Below, in pieces: positions 36,916-46,000 of a DNA stretch of 64,000 bases. The notes beneath the pieces were generated by a model that worked only from the letters and a program-made list of their open reading frames with translations, was not told the DNA's origin and did not search any database. Position numbers and translations under genes: made by a program. The DNA is from Burkholderia sp. Bp9142. GTDB taxonomy: Bacteria > Pseudomonadota > Gammaproteobacteria > Burkholderiales > Burkholderiaceae. Each line of letters starts with the position of its first letter. Within the stretch, counting starts at the first letter, position 1. The stretch lies in contig NZ_QTPP01000016.1 of assembly GCF_003853415.1 (NCBI RefSeq), forward strand, positions 1-64,000. The letters run 5' to 3'.

Positions 36916-39585
36916 ATGTCCGATATCGGCCGCGTCAACCTGTTCGGAAAACTCAACCCGCTCCTCTACGAGACGCTCGAGCAGGCGACCGGATTCTGCC
37001 GGCTGCGCGGCAATCCGTACGTGGAACTCGCGCACTGGTTCAAGCCGCTCCTGCAGCGGCCCGACGGCGACCTGCAGCACGTGCTGCGCAGGTTCGAGAT
37101 CGACGAGGCCGCCATCGACCGCGGGCTGGTTAACGCGCTCGACCGGCTGCCGCGCGGCGCGGGATCGGTGTCGGACCTGTCCGTGCACATCGACGACGCG
37201 GTCGAGCGCGCCTGGGTCTATGCCACGTTGAAATACGACGCGACGCGGATTCGCGGCGCGGTCCTGCTGCTCGCGATCCTGAAGACGCCGCAGTTGCGCA
37301 ACGTGCTGTACGCGATCGCACGCGAGTTCGAGCGTATCGTGCCCGACGTGCTCGCCGACGAACTCGAATCGATCGTCGACGGCTCGCCGGAGGCGCCACC
37401 CGCCGCGCATGCCGACGCGGGCTCGGGCGCCGGCGGCGGCGCCGCGATGCGTGGCGTGGCGCCCGCGGAAGGGGCGGGCCTGGCGCGCTTCGCCGTCGAC
37501 CTGACCGCCCGCGCGCGCGCCGGCGAGATCGACCCCGTCGTCGGGCGCGACGCGGAGATCCGCCAGATCGTCGACATCCTGCTGCGGCGCCGGCAGAACA
37601 ACCCGCTGCTGGTCGGCGAGGCCGGTGTCGGCAAGACGGCCGTCGCGGAAGGCTTCGCGCTGCGGATCGCTGCCGGCGATGTGCCGCCGTCGCTGCGCGA
37701 CGTTTCGCTCTATCTGCTCGACGTTGGACTGCTGCAAGCCGGCGCGAGCGTGAAGGGCGAATTCGAGAGCCGGCTGCGCGGCGTGATCGACGAAGCGATG
37801 TCGTCCGAGCGGCCGGCGATCCTGTTCATCGACGAAGTCCATACACTCGTCGGCGCGGGCGGGGCGGCCGGCACCGGCGACGCCGCGAACCTGCTGAAAC
37901 CCGCGCTCGCGCGCGGCCTGCTGCGCACGATCGGCGCGACCACCTGGTCCGAGTACAAGCAGTACATCGAGAAGGATCCCGCGCTGACGCGGCGCTTCCA
38001 GCTCGTGCACGTGCTCGAACCCGAAGAGGCGGCCGCCGTGACGATGCTGCGCGGCCTTGCCGCGAAGCTCGAAGCCCACCATCGCGTGCTCGTGCTCGAC
38101 GACGCGCTGCACGCCGCCGTGACGTTGTCGCACCGGTATATCCCCGCGCGGCAGTTGCCGGACAAGGCGATCAGCCTGCTCGACACGGCGTGCGCGCGCG
38201 TCGCCGTCAGCCAGCACGCGGTGCCCGCGCCGATCGAGGACGCGCGGCGGCGCATCGACGGCCTGCGCGTCGAGCGCGAACGGATCGGGCGCGAATGCGC
38301 GCTCGGCAGCGGCGACACCGCGCGGCGCGACGCGATCGATACCGAGCTTGCCGTCGTGCAGATGGAACTCGACCGGCTCGACACGCGCTGGCAGGCCGAG
38401 CGCGATGCGTTGACGGCGATCGTCGAGTCGCGCGCGGCGCTGCTCGACGACGATCCGTCGCACGAACTTTCCACCGCGGCACGCGCCGATGTTCAATCGC
38501 GCCTGACCGCCGCGCAGCAGGCGCTGTCCGATCTGCAGGGCGACGCGCCGCTCGTGCTGCCCGCGGTCGACACGCATGCCGTTGCCGCCGTCGTCGCCGA
38601 CTGGACCGGCATCCCGCTCGGCCGGATGGTGCGCGACGAGACGCAGGCCGTGCTGAAGCTCGCCGAGACGCTCGGCGAACGCGTCGTCGGCCAGCCGCAT
38701 GCGGTCGAACTGATCGCCGAGCGAATCCAGACCGCGCGCGCGAAGCTCGACGATCCGACCAAGCCGCACGGCGTGTTCTTGCTGTGCGGGCCGTCCGGCG
38801 TCGGCAAGACCGAGACCGCGCTCGCGCTGGCCGACACGTTGTACGGCGGCGAGCGCAACGCGATCACGATCAACATGAGCGAGTTCCAGGAGGCGCATAC
38901 GGTCTCGACGCTGAAGGGCGCGCCGCCCGGCTACGTCGGCTACGGGCAGGGTGGGGTGCTCGCCGAGGCCGTGCGCCGCCGGCCGTACAGCGTCGTACTG
39001 CTCGACGAGATCGAGAAGGCGCATCGCGACGTGCACGAGATTTTCTTCCAGGTGTTCGACAAGGGCTGGATGGAGGATGGCGAGGGGCGCGACATCGACT
39101 TCCGGCATACCGTGATCCTGCTGACTTCGAACGTCGGCGCCGATCGCGTGATGCAGCTGTGCCGCGACCCCGACCATCTGCCCGACATGCAGACGCTCGC
39201 CGATGCGCTGCGTGCGCCGCTGCGCGACGTGTTCCCGGCCGCGCTGCTCGGCCGGCTGACCGTCGTGCCTTACTACCCGCTGACCGATGCGACGCTCGCG
39301 CGCATCGTCGCGCTGCAGTTGCGGCGCTTCGAGAAGCGGATCGACCTGCATCACGGCATCCGGCTGCACTGCACCGATGCGGCGACCGCGCTGATCGTCG
39401 AGCGTTGCCGGACCGTCGAATCCGGCGGCCGGATGGTCGACGCGATCCTCACGCATACCGTGATGCCGCGCATCGGCCGCGCGATCCTCGAGGCCACGCT
39501 CGAAGGCCGCGCGCTGGCGTCGATCGAGGTGAGTGCGGCCGGCGGCGAATTCGCGTACCGGTTCGACGAGGAGGGAACGACGTGA
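36916..39585 (+). CDS. tssH: T6SS AAA+ ATPase TssH (ClpV)
   Basis: 889 residues. N-terminal Clp-N-like domain, then AAA-1 with Walker A GEAGVGKTA (~234-242) and Walker B ILFIDEVHTLVG, a coiled-coil middle region (~420-510), and AAA-2 with GPSGVGKTE (~625-633) and VVLLDEIEKAHRDVHEIFFQ. ClpV disassembles contracted TssBC sheath for reuse. Both ATP sites are intact. The GTGA overlap at 39582-39585 couples it to vgrG. Confidence 0.97.
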   Translation: MSDIGRVNLFGKLNPLLYETLEQATGFCRLRGNPYVELAHWFKPLLQRPDGDLQHVLRRFEIDEAAIDRGLVNALDRLPRGAGSVSDLSVHIDDAVERAWVYATLKYDATRIRGAVLLLAILKTPQLRNVLYAIAREFERIVPDVLADELESIVDGSPEAPPAAHADAGSGAGGGAAMRGVAPAEGAGLARFAVDLTARARAGEIDPVVGRDAEIRQIVDILLRRRQNNPLLVGEAGVGKTAVAEGFALRIAAGDVPPSLRDVSLYLLDVGLLQAGASVKGEFESRLRGVIDEAMSSERPAILFIDEVHTLVGAGGAAGTGDAANLLKPALARGLLRTIGATTWSEYKQYIEKDPALTRRFQLVHVLEPEEAAAVTMLRGLAAKLEAHHRVLVLDDALHAAVTLSHRYIPARQLPDKAISLLDTACARVAVSQHAVPAPIEDARRRIDGLRVERERIGRECALGSGDTARRDAIDTELAVVQMELDRLDTRWQAERDALTAIVESRAALLDDDPSHELSTAARADVQSRLTAAQQALSDLQGDAPLVLPAVDTHAVAAVVADWTGIPLGRMVRDETQAVLKLAETLGERVVGQPHAVELIAERIQTARAKLDDPTKPHGVFLLCGPSGVGKTETALALADTLYGGERNAITINMSEFQEAHTVSTLKGAPPGYVGYGQGGVLAEAVRRRPYSVVLLDEIEKAHRDVHEIFFQVFDKGWMEDGEGRDIDFRHTVILLTSNVGADRVMQLCRDPDHLPDMQTLADALRAPLRDVFPAALLGRLTVVPYYPLTDATLARIVALQLRRFEKRIDLHHGIRLHCTDAATALIVERCRTVESGGRMVDAILTHTVMPRIGRAILEATLEGRALASIEVSAAGGEFAYRFDEEGTT

Positions 39586-41786
39586 ATCGCGTATTTACCC
39601 TCGACAGCCCGCACGGCGACGACCTGAAATTCCACACGCTCGACGGCAGCGACGAACTCGGCCGCCTGTTCGAATTCCGGATCGAGGCACTGGCGAACAG
39701 CCACAGCCTGTCGCTGAAGGACCTGCTCGGCAAGCCCGTGACCGTGCGGATCGAGCAGCAGGACCTGTCGACGCGCTACCTGAACGGGATCGTCGCGCGC
39801 GCGACGCTGGCCGGCCGGCGCGCCGAACGGCACTACGGCTACGAACTCATCGTGCGTCCGTGGCTGTGGCTCGCGACGCGCCGCTCCGACTGCCGGATCT
39901 TCCAGAACCGCACCGTGCCCGACATCGTGCAGGAGGTGCTGGCGCCGTATGGCTTTCCGATCGAGAACAAGCTGACCGAATCCTATGCGCCGCGCGAGTA
40001 CTGCGTGCAGTACAACGAGACCGATACGGCGTTCGTGTCGCGGTTGATGGAATTCGAGGGCATCTATTTCCATTTCCGGCACGCGGCCGACAATCACACG
40101 CTCGTGCTGTGCGATGCGATGTCGTCACACGTCGCGTTGCCAGGCTACGAGACGATCCCGTACATCGCGCAGGATCGCACGGCAATCGCCGACGAGGAGC
40201 ACATCGACGCGTGGCTGCCCGCGCAGGAGGTGAGCGTCGGCAAGCATCAGACCACCGACTACGACTACACGAAGCCGCGGGCCGATCTGTCGACGCAGAA
40301 GGTCGATCCGCGCGGCCACGATCACGACAGCTTCGCGTCGTTCGAATGGCCGGGCGGCTATCGCGACGATGCGCCGGGTGCGCATTACAGCCGCGTGCGG
40401 CTCGAGGAACAGCAGGCCGAGCATGAGCGGGCGAGTGCCGAGACGGACGTGCGGGGTGCCGCGCCCGGGTATCTGTTCACGCTCGAACACTGCCCGCGTG
40501 CAGACCAGAACCGCGAATACCTGATCGTGCGGTGCCAGTACCGCTTTCAGGAGAACGCTTATGCGAGCGATCAGGGCGCGGAGGCCGTCGTGCATCAGAC
40601 GATGATGATCGTGCAGCCGTCGAGCCTGCCTTACCGGTCGCCACGCGATACGCCGATGCCGCGGACCAACGGGCCGCAGACGGCTACCGTCGTCGGGCCG
40701 CCGGGGGAGGAGATCTGGACCGACCAGTATGGGCGCGTGAAGCTGCAGTTCCGGTGGGACCGGTATGGGCAGAGCAATCAGGATTCGTCGTGCTGGGTGC
40801 GGGTGTCGAGTCCTTGGGCTGGCGGTGGGTTCGGCGGGGTGCAGATTCCGCGGGTGGGCGATGAGGTGGTGGTCGATTTCCTGAACGGCGATCCGGATGA
40901 GCCGATCGTGACCGGGCGGGTTTACAACGGCGAGAAGATGCCGCCGTGGGGGCTGCCAGGAAGTGCGACGCAGAGCGGGTTGTTGTCCCGGTCGTCGCCG
41001 GGCGGGACGACCGACCATGCGAATGCGTTCCGGTTCGAGGACAAGAAGGGCGCCGAGCAGCTGTGGATGCATGCCGAGCGGAATTTCGACGCGGAGACGG
41101 AGCTCGACCATTCGCTTTCCGTCGGGAACAACCATACGCATACGGTCGGGAACGACGAGACGATGCAGGTGAAGAACAATCGGCAACGGAGTGTGGGGCA
41201 GAACGAGACGGTGAATATCGGGAAGAATCGGGTCGCGCAGATCGGGGTGGATGAGACGCATGAAGTTGGCGGGAACCGGACACGAACGGTCGGTAAGAAG
41301 GAGACCGTGACGATCGCGTCGGATCGTGAGGCGACGATCGGCGGCAGCCACACGGAGTCGGTCACGCATGCCAAGACCGAAACGATCGGCGAAGGCAAGA
41401 CGCTGAACGTCGGACAGATGTATCAGACGACGTCGAAGGACATGAAGACGCTGGTGGCCTCGGCGCACACCGAAGAGATCGGCACGCGAACGTCGACGAT
41501 CACGAATGCCCATACTCACACGGTCGGCGGAGAACACACCGTCAACGTCGGCGCGAACCATACGACGAACGTGCAGCATCAGGTGACCGTCAATGCCGGC
41601 GACCAGCTTTCGCTCGTCTGCGGGATGTCCAGCATCGTGATGAAGAGCGACGGCACGATTGCGATCCAGGGCGTCAACGTCGCATCGACCGGCTCCGAGA
41701 GTCACAGCGTGCGCGGGACGAAGGTGACGTCATCGGCCACGGGCGAGCACACCGTCGAAGGCACGATCCTGAAACTCAATCCGTGA
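39582..41786 (+). CDS. vgrG: T6SS spike protein VgrG (TssI)
   Basis: 734 residues from a GTG start. gp27-like domain to ~residue 370 (GRLFEFRIEALANSHSLSLKDLLGK near 30), gp5 OB-fold (WTDQYGRVKLQFRWDRYGQ near 385; SSCWVRVSSPWAGGGFGGVQIPRVGDEV), then a long beta-helix of T(V/I)G-type repeats from ~residue 510 to the end (SVGNNHTHTVGNDETM and following). There is no extra catalytic domain, so it is a structural spike probably loaded with the Rhs protein downstream. It starts inside the tssH stop; the next gene begins 15 nt after its stop. Confidence 0.96.
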   Translation: MNRVFTLDSPHGDDLKFHTLDGSDELGRLFEFRIEALANSHSLSLKDLLGKPVTVRIEQQDLSTRYLNGIVARATLAGRRAERHYGYELIVRPWLWLATRRSDCRIFQNRTVPDIVQEVLAPYGFPIENKLTESYAPREYCVQYNETDTAFVSRLMEFEGIYFHFRHAADNHTLVLCDAMSSHVALPGYETIPYIAQDRTAIADEEHIDAWLPAQEVSVGKHQTTDYDYTKPRADLSTQKVDPRGHDHDSFASFEWPGGYRDDAPGAHYSRVRLEEQQAEHERASAETDVRGAAPGYLFTLEHCPRADQNREYLIVRCQYRFQENAYASDQGAEAVVHQTMMIVQPSSLPYRSPRDTPMPRTNGPQTATVVGPPGEEIWTDQYGRVKLQFRWDRYGQSNQDSSCWVRVSSPWAGGGFGGVQIPRVGDEVVVDFLNGDPDEPIVTGRVYNGEKMPPWGLPGSATQSGLLSRSSPGGTTDHANAFRFEDKKGAEQLWMHAERNFDAETELDHSLSVGNNHTHTVGNDETMQVKNNRQRSVGQNETVNIGKNRVAQIGVDETHEVGGNRTRTVGKKETVTIASDREATIGGSHTESVTHAKTETIGEGKTLNVGQMYQTTSKDMKTLVASAHTEEIGTRTSTITNAHTHTVGGEHTVNVGANHTTNVQHQVTVNAGDQLSLVCGMSSIVMKSDGTIAIQGVNVASTGSESHSVRGTKVTSSATGEHTVEGTILKLNP

Positions 41787-41801
41787 CGGAGGGCCGCACG
41801 A

Positions 41802-43067
41802 ATGCAGCACTGGCAGCCGACCAATCCGGTGGAGCGCAGGTTCATGGATGCGCACGCGGACTGGATGAGTTTCGCGAGGGACAAGGCCGCGCGGTTGATG
41901 GTCTGGCACACGGATGAAACGGATTCACCGCTCGTGCGGTTGTATTTTCAGGCTCAGGAAGACACGTCGTGCGCGGTTCGAACGATGCGCACGGCATTCG
42001 TGGCCGAAACGCACTACGCACAGGCGCTGGCCGACGAGCTGATCGCCTTCTACGACAGCCGCCGAGCCGCGTCCGACGCCGCGGGGATCCGTGCCGACTG
42101 GCAGCCGCCGCTTTTCGACGGCGTCGATTCGGTGCGTTACCTGCTCACCGTGGCCGCCAGCCTGATCGAACATCATCCGGATGTGTTCCCTGCGCTGGTA
42201 TTCGTGCTTGCGCCGCCCCGGACGGATGACGAATCCGCGTGGGTGCGGTGGATGGATGGCCTGCTGTCGACCCTCGCCGCGACGCCGCAACTCGGTGAAC
42301 GCGTGCGCTTCGTCGTGCCGCGTACTGATATCGAACCGGTTGCGCCGCTGGTTCAGCTTCATCCGAAGCTCGTCAGCATCGTGCACGGCCGGTATTCGAT
42401 GGCGAGCGTGCCGCGCGAACTGCTCGCGGAATCGGGCGAGCGCGGATCGAGCGGCGAATTCAGGCGGTTGTTCGTCACGATGAGCGAGACGGTCAAAGAC
42501 GGCAATCCGGCTCGCCTGGAGGAACTCCGCGCGGCGGCGCTGAAGGTGGCCGAGCGCGAAAAGTGGTTCGACCAGTGCGTCGTCGTACATCTGATTGCCG
42601 GTGCCGCGTATCTGAAATGGCGCGATCGCGAGCTTGCCGTCAATGCGTATCGGCAAGCAGCCGAAAACGGCACGCATGCGGTGAACGCCGGACATCCGGC
42701 CGGCCACAAGCTCGTCGCCAACGGGTTGTTCGGAGAAGCGAGCGTGCATTTGATGTACAAGAATCATGCGCGTGCGGCTTACTGTTACGAACGGGCGGTC
42801 GCGTCGACGACGGCTGCGCAGGATGCGCTCATGACCGTCGAAGCGTGGCGCATGAGCGCCGTATGCTGGGAGCGGGCAGGGGAGCGCGAGCACGCGCTGG
42901 AAGCGGGCTTCCACGCACTTGATGCTGGCTTGACGCTGGACGACACGACACGCGGCAACAGCAACCTTCAGTTCGTCGTCGAGTGGATGGTGTCGCAGGT
43001 CGGGGCGTTCGACCGGCGTCGCTCCGAACTCCGCGAGAAAGTCGCCGCACTGCGCGGCGGCCGGTGA
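41802..43067 (+). CDS. unrecognised 421-aa protein between vgrG and rhs (candidate effector adaptor)
   Basis: I do not recognise this family. It is soluble, with no signal or membrane helix. The first ~240 residues form one region (WHTDETDSPLVRLYFQAQED, FVLAPPRTDDESAWVRWMD, FVVPRTDIEPVAPL). The last ~190 are helical with a TPR-like rhythm: AAYLKWRDRELAVNAYRQAAENG, ASVHLMYKNHARAAYCYERAVA, WRMSAVCWERAGEREHALEAGFHAL. GGAGGG precedes the ATG. It lies 15 nt after vgrG and 12 nt before rhs. Loading adaptors of other families (DUF4123, DUF1795/Eag, DUF2169) occupy this slot elsewhere, so an adaptor or chaperone for the Rhs effector is the leading guess. Confidence 0.8.
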   Translation: MQHWQPTNPVERRFMDAHADWMSFARDKAARLMVWHTDETDSPLVRLYFQAQEDTSCAVRTMRTAFVAETHYAQALADELIAFYDSRRAASDAAGIRADWQPPLFDGVDSVRYLLTVAASLIEHHPDVFPALVFVLAPPRTDDESAWVRWMDGLLSTLAATPQLGERVRFVVPRTDIEPVAPLVQLHPKLVSIVHGRYSMASVPRELLAESGERGSSGEFRRLFVTMSETVKDGNPARLEELRAAALKVAEREKWFDQCVVVHLIAGAAYLKWRDRELAVNAYRQAAENGTHAVNAGHPAGHKLVANGLFGEASVHLMYKNHARAAYCYERAVASTTAAQDALMTVEAWRMSAVCWERAGEREHALEAGFHALDAGLTLDDTTRGNSNLQFVVEWMVSQVGAFDRRRSELREKVAALRGGR

Positions 43068-43079
43068 ACGGAGACGCGT

Positions 43080-46000
43080 ATGGGATTGCCCGCGGTCAAG
43101 CATCTCGATCCGGTCGTCGGTGTCGACCTGCATTCGGTGTTGGTGGCGCCGAGCCCGACGCCCGTGTTTCTGCCGCACCCCCATATCGGGTTCATGCTGG
43201 ACCTGCGCGAATATGTGAACGCCGCCTTGGGCGTCATCGGCGCGATCGCCTTCACGATCGTCCAGGAGAAGGCGGTCGAGTATCTCGAAGACCATCCGGA
43301 TGACGCGAAGAAACTCGACGACACGGTCAATGACGTCTCCGGTGAGCTTCAAAAATTGGCGAAGGATCCGACTGTTGCGCAAGCGCTGAAGGGTGCAAAG
43401 ACTGCGGGCGATATCGCAAACGCGGTGGGTGCGGGCGTCGGGATGGGCAGTATCGCAAGTCGGCCGATCTTCGTGAACGGAATGCTGCGTGCTACTGCCG
43501 GCACGCACGCATTCCATGCGCCTGCGCTGCATTTCCCGCTCGGCGAATCGTTCGCGCCCCCCGATCCGGACCCATCGAACGACGCGGAAGCGTACATGGG
43601 CAGCAAGACCGTGCTCGCGAACAACGACCCGATGGCGTTTCTGGCGCTGCCGGCGATGAGTTGCTGGGCGGTCGGGCTGGAGCCGCCGACGCACAACGGC
43701 GCGCATACGAAGCGCGAGCATTTGTCGTTGCCGACGTCATTCATGCTGCCGATTCCGACCGGACGACCCGTGCTGGTGGGCGGGCCGCCGATCGTCAACA
43801 TGGCGGCGCTTGCGAAGGGCTTGTTCAAGGCGTTCCGCGGGTCGGAGTGGGCGAAGACGCTGGCGGACAAGCTGCATTTGAAGCCGGGTTTCTTGCGGTG
43901 CAAGGTGCTGGGCGCCGATCCGGTTGATATGACCACTGGAGAAGTCGTCACGCGCCAGCTCGATTTCTCTGTGTCAGGACGTCTGATACTCAAGTGGGAG
44001 CGATGCTATGCGAGTAATGATCGATATGTTGGCACGACGGGATTCGGTTGGCAGACTCCGGCCGACATTCGACTGGAACTGATTCGGCACGACGGTGCGA
44101 TCGGCGTTGTAGCGTACTTTCCCGGCCAAGTCACTGCCTTCGACATGGCACCAGACGACGAGGGCTGGTCCGCACGTGTATATGATTGGCAGCATGGCCA
44201 CGCGCTTTACCGACGAAGCGACCGGTTGGTACTGCGCACGCGCGAAGGCATTACATTCGAATTCCCGCTTCCGGCTCGCTGGCAACTTGCGACCGCCAGA
44301 TTGGACGCCGATACTCGCATCCCGCTGCTTCTCGCTCGCATCGCTGATTGTCACGATAACGCATGGGAATTCGAGCGTGAACGTGATGGCGCTCTACTGC
44401 GTATCGTGGAATGCGAAGGTCACAACGCTACGGGACGCACGATCGAATGCGATGTATCCAGAGACGGAGCCGACCGGCTGCTGACGACGTTGACACTGGT
44501 TGACGCGGATCGGCGCACATATCGGCTTGTGACATACGAGCACGACTACCGGAAGAATCTGATCGCGGTAGTCGATGCGATGGCATTCCCACATCTGTTT
44601 TCGTATGACGCCAATCATCGGATGGTGCGTCACGCGAGCCCACGGGGCACCGCTTTCCATTACGACTATCGTCAGGATGATGATGAAGTATGGCGTGTCG
44701 AGCACGCCTGGGGAGACGGTGGGCTGCTCGATTATCGATTTGTCTATGATACGCAGCACATGGAAACGCGTGCGACCAATTCACTGGGTTACACGACCAT
44801 CTTGCAACTCAATGAACGTAGCATGCCTGTGGCCGAAATCGACGGCCTTGGCGGCACGACCAGCTATCGATACGACGCCCAAGGGCGAACGAGTTCCGAA
44901 ACTGACCCGCTGGGACGCATACTCTCGTGGGAATACGACAGGTTCGCCAACTTGCTTGTCCAGAAACATCAGGACGGCGGCGTGGTACGAACCGAGTATG
45001 ACGTCGAACACCGGCCGATATGCGTAACCGCTCAAGGTGGGCGTCAATGGCGTTACCAATGGAGCGAGCGTGGAAACCTGCTCGCGCAAACATCGCCGGG
45101 TCAGGCGACTTCGCGATACGAGTACGACCTTCATGGTCAACTCCTGTCGCACACGAGCCCTCGTGGCGCGGTCAAGCAATTCAGCTTCGATCGCGACGGT
45201 AACATTTCATCAATAACGGACGAACGCGGTAATCAAACACGGTATTTTCACGATGGCCGTGGGAATTTGGTACATATCGTCAGTCCGTCGGGACAGGTAA
45301 GCGACTACGAATACGACCGTAGCGGTAACCTGTGTCGTGCAGCCGAGTCGTCCGGTCGTGAAATTCGTTGCAGCTACGACGCGAGCGGCAATCTGATTCG
45401 GCTGAGCGACTCCGGCGGCAACGTAACCGAGTTCGAATATTCCGCATTGGGGCGACCCGCCAGGCAGTTCATGCCGGACGGCAGCATGATCGAATATCAA
45501 TACGACCTCGAAGGTCAATTGATTGCGGTCGTCAACGAACTCGGTCAAGTGTATCGCCTGCAACGCGACGCGTTGGGCCGAATCGTACAAGAAATCGACT
45601 TCTGGGAGCAGGCACGTCACTACGAATACGATGCGGCTGACCGCTTGATTCGCAATACGGATGCACTGGGACGCTCCATCCACTATGAGGTCGATGTGAT
45701 CGGGCGCGTAACGCAAAAGCGGGTTCCCGGTGCAGGAAATGCTGGCGAATGTCGCGTCGAAACATTCCGGTATGACGCTCACGGCTGCCTGGTGGCCACC
45801 GAATGTGCCGATAGCCGTATCGATTTTCGTTACGACGAGGCCGGACGACTGGTCAGGGAATCGCATGACGACGGCTTCGAAATCGTCCATCGCTATGACT
45901 GGGAGGGCAACCGCATCGAACGTCGGACGCGCATGGAGGTAGGTGGTGAAACAGTTTCGCGCTGTGTGCGTTATATCTATGATTTGTCCGGCAATGTCGC

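Noticed and set aside
35212..39456. A 1414-codon open frame on the minus strand (and similar ones, e.g. 22908-27245 and 20036-23575)
   Set aside because: They lie exactly antisense to tssF-tssH, tssM and tssJ-tssM. Their translations are Arg/His/Ala-rich with no domains. High GC third positions make such mirror frames.
41100..41700. Repetitive T(V/I)G-rich DNA at the end of vgrG as an independent repeat region
   Set aside because: It is the normal beta-helix needle of VgrG, continuous with the reading frame to the stop.
32850..41786. Prophage tail module (Hcp, gp25-like, VgrG)
   Set aside because: The full T6SS gene set including TssJLM, ClpV and TagF surrounds them, and there are no capsid, terminase or lysis genes.
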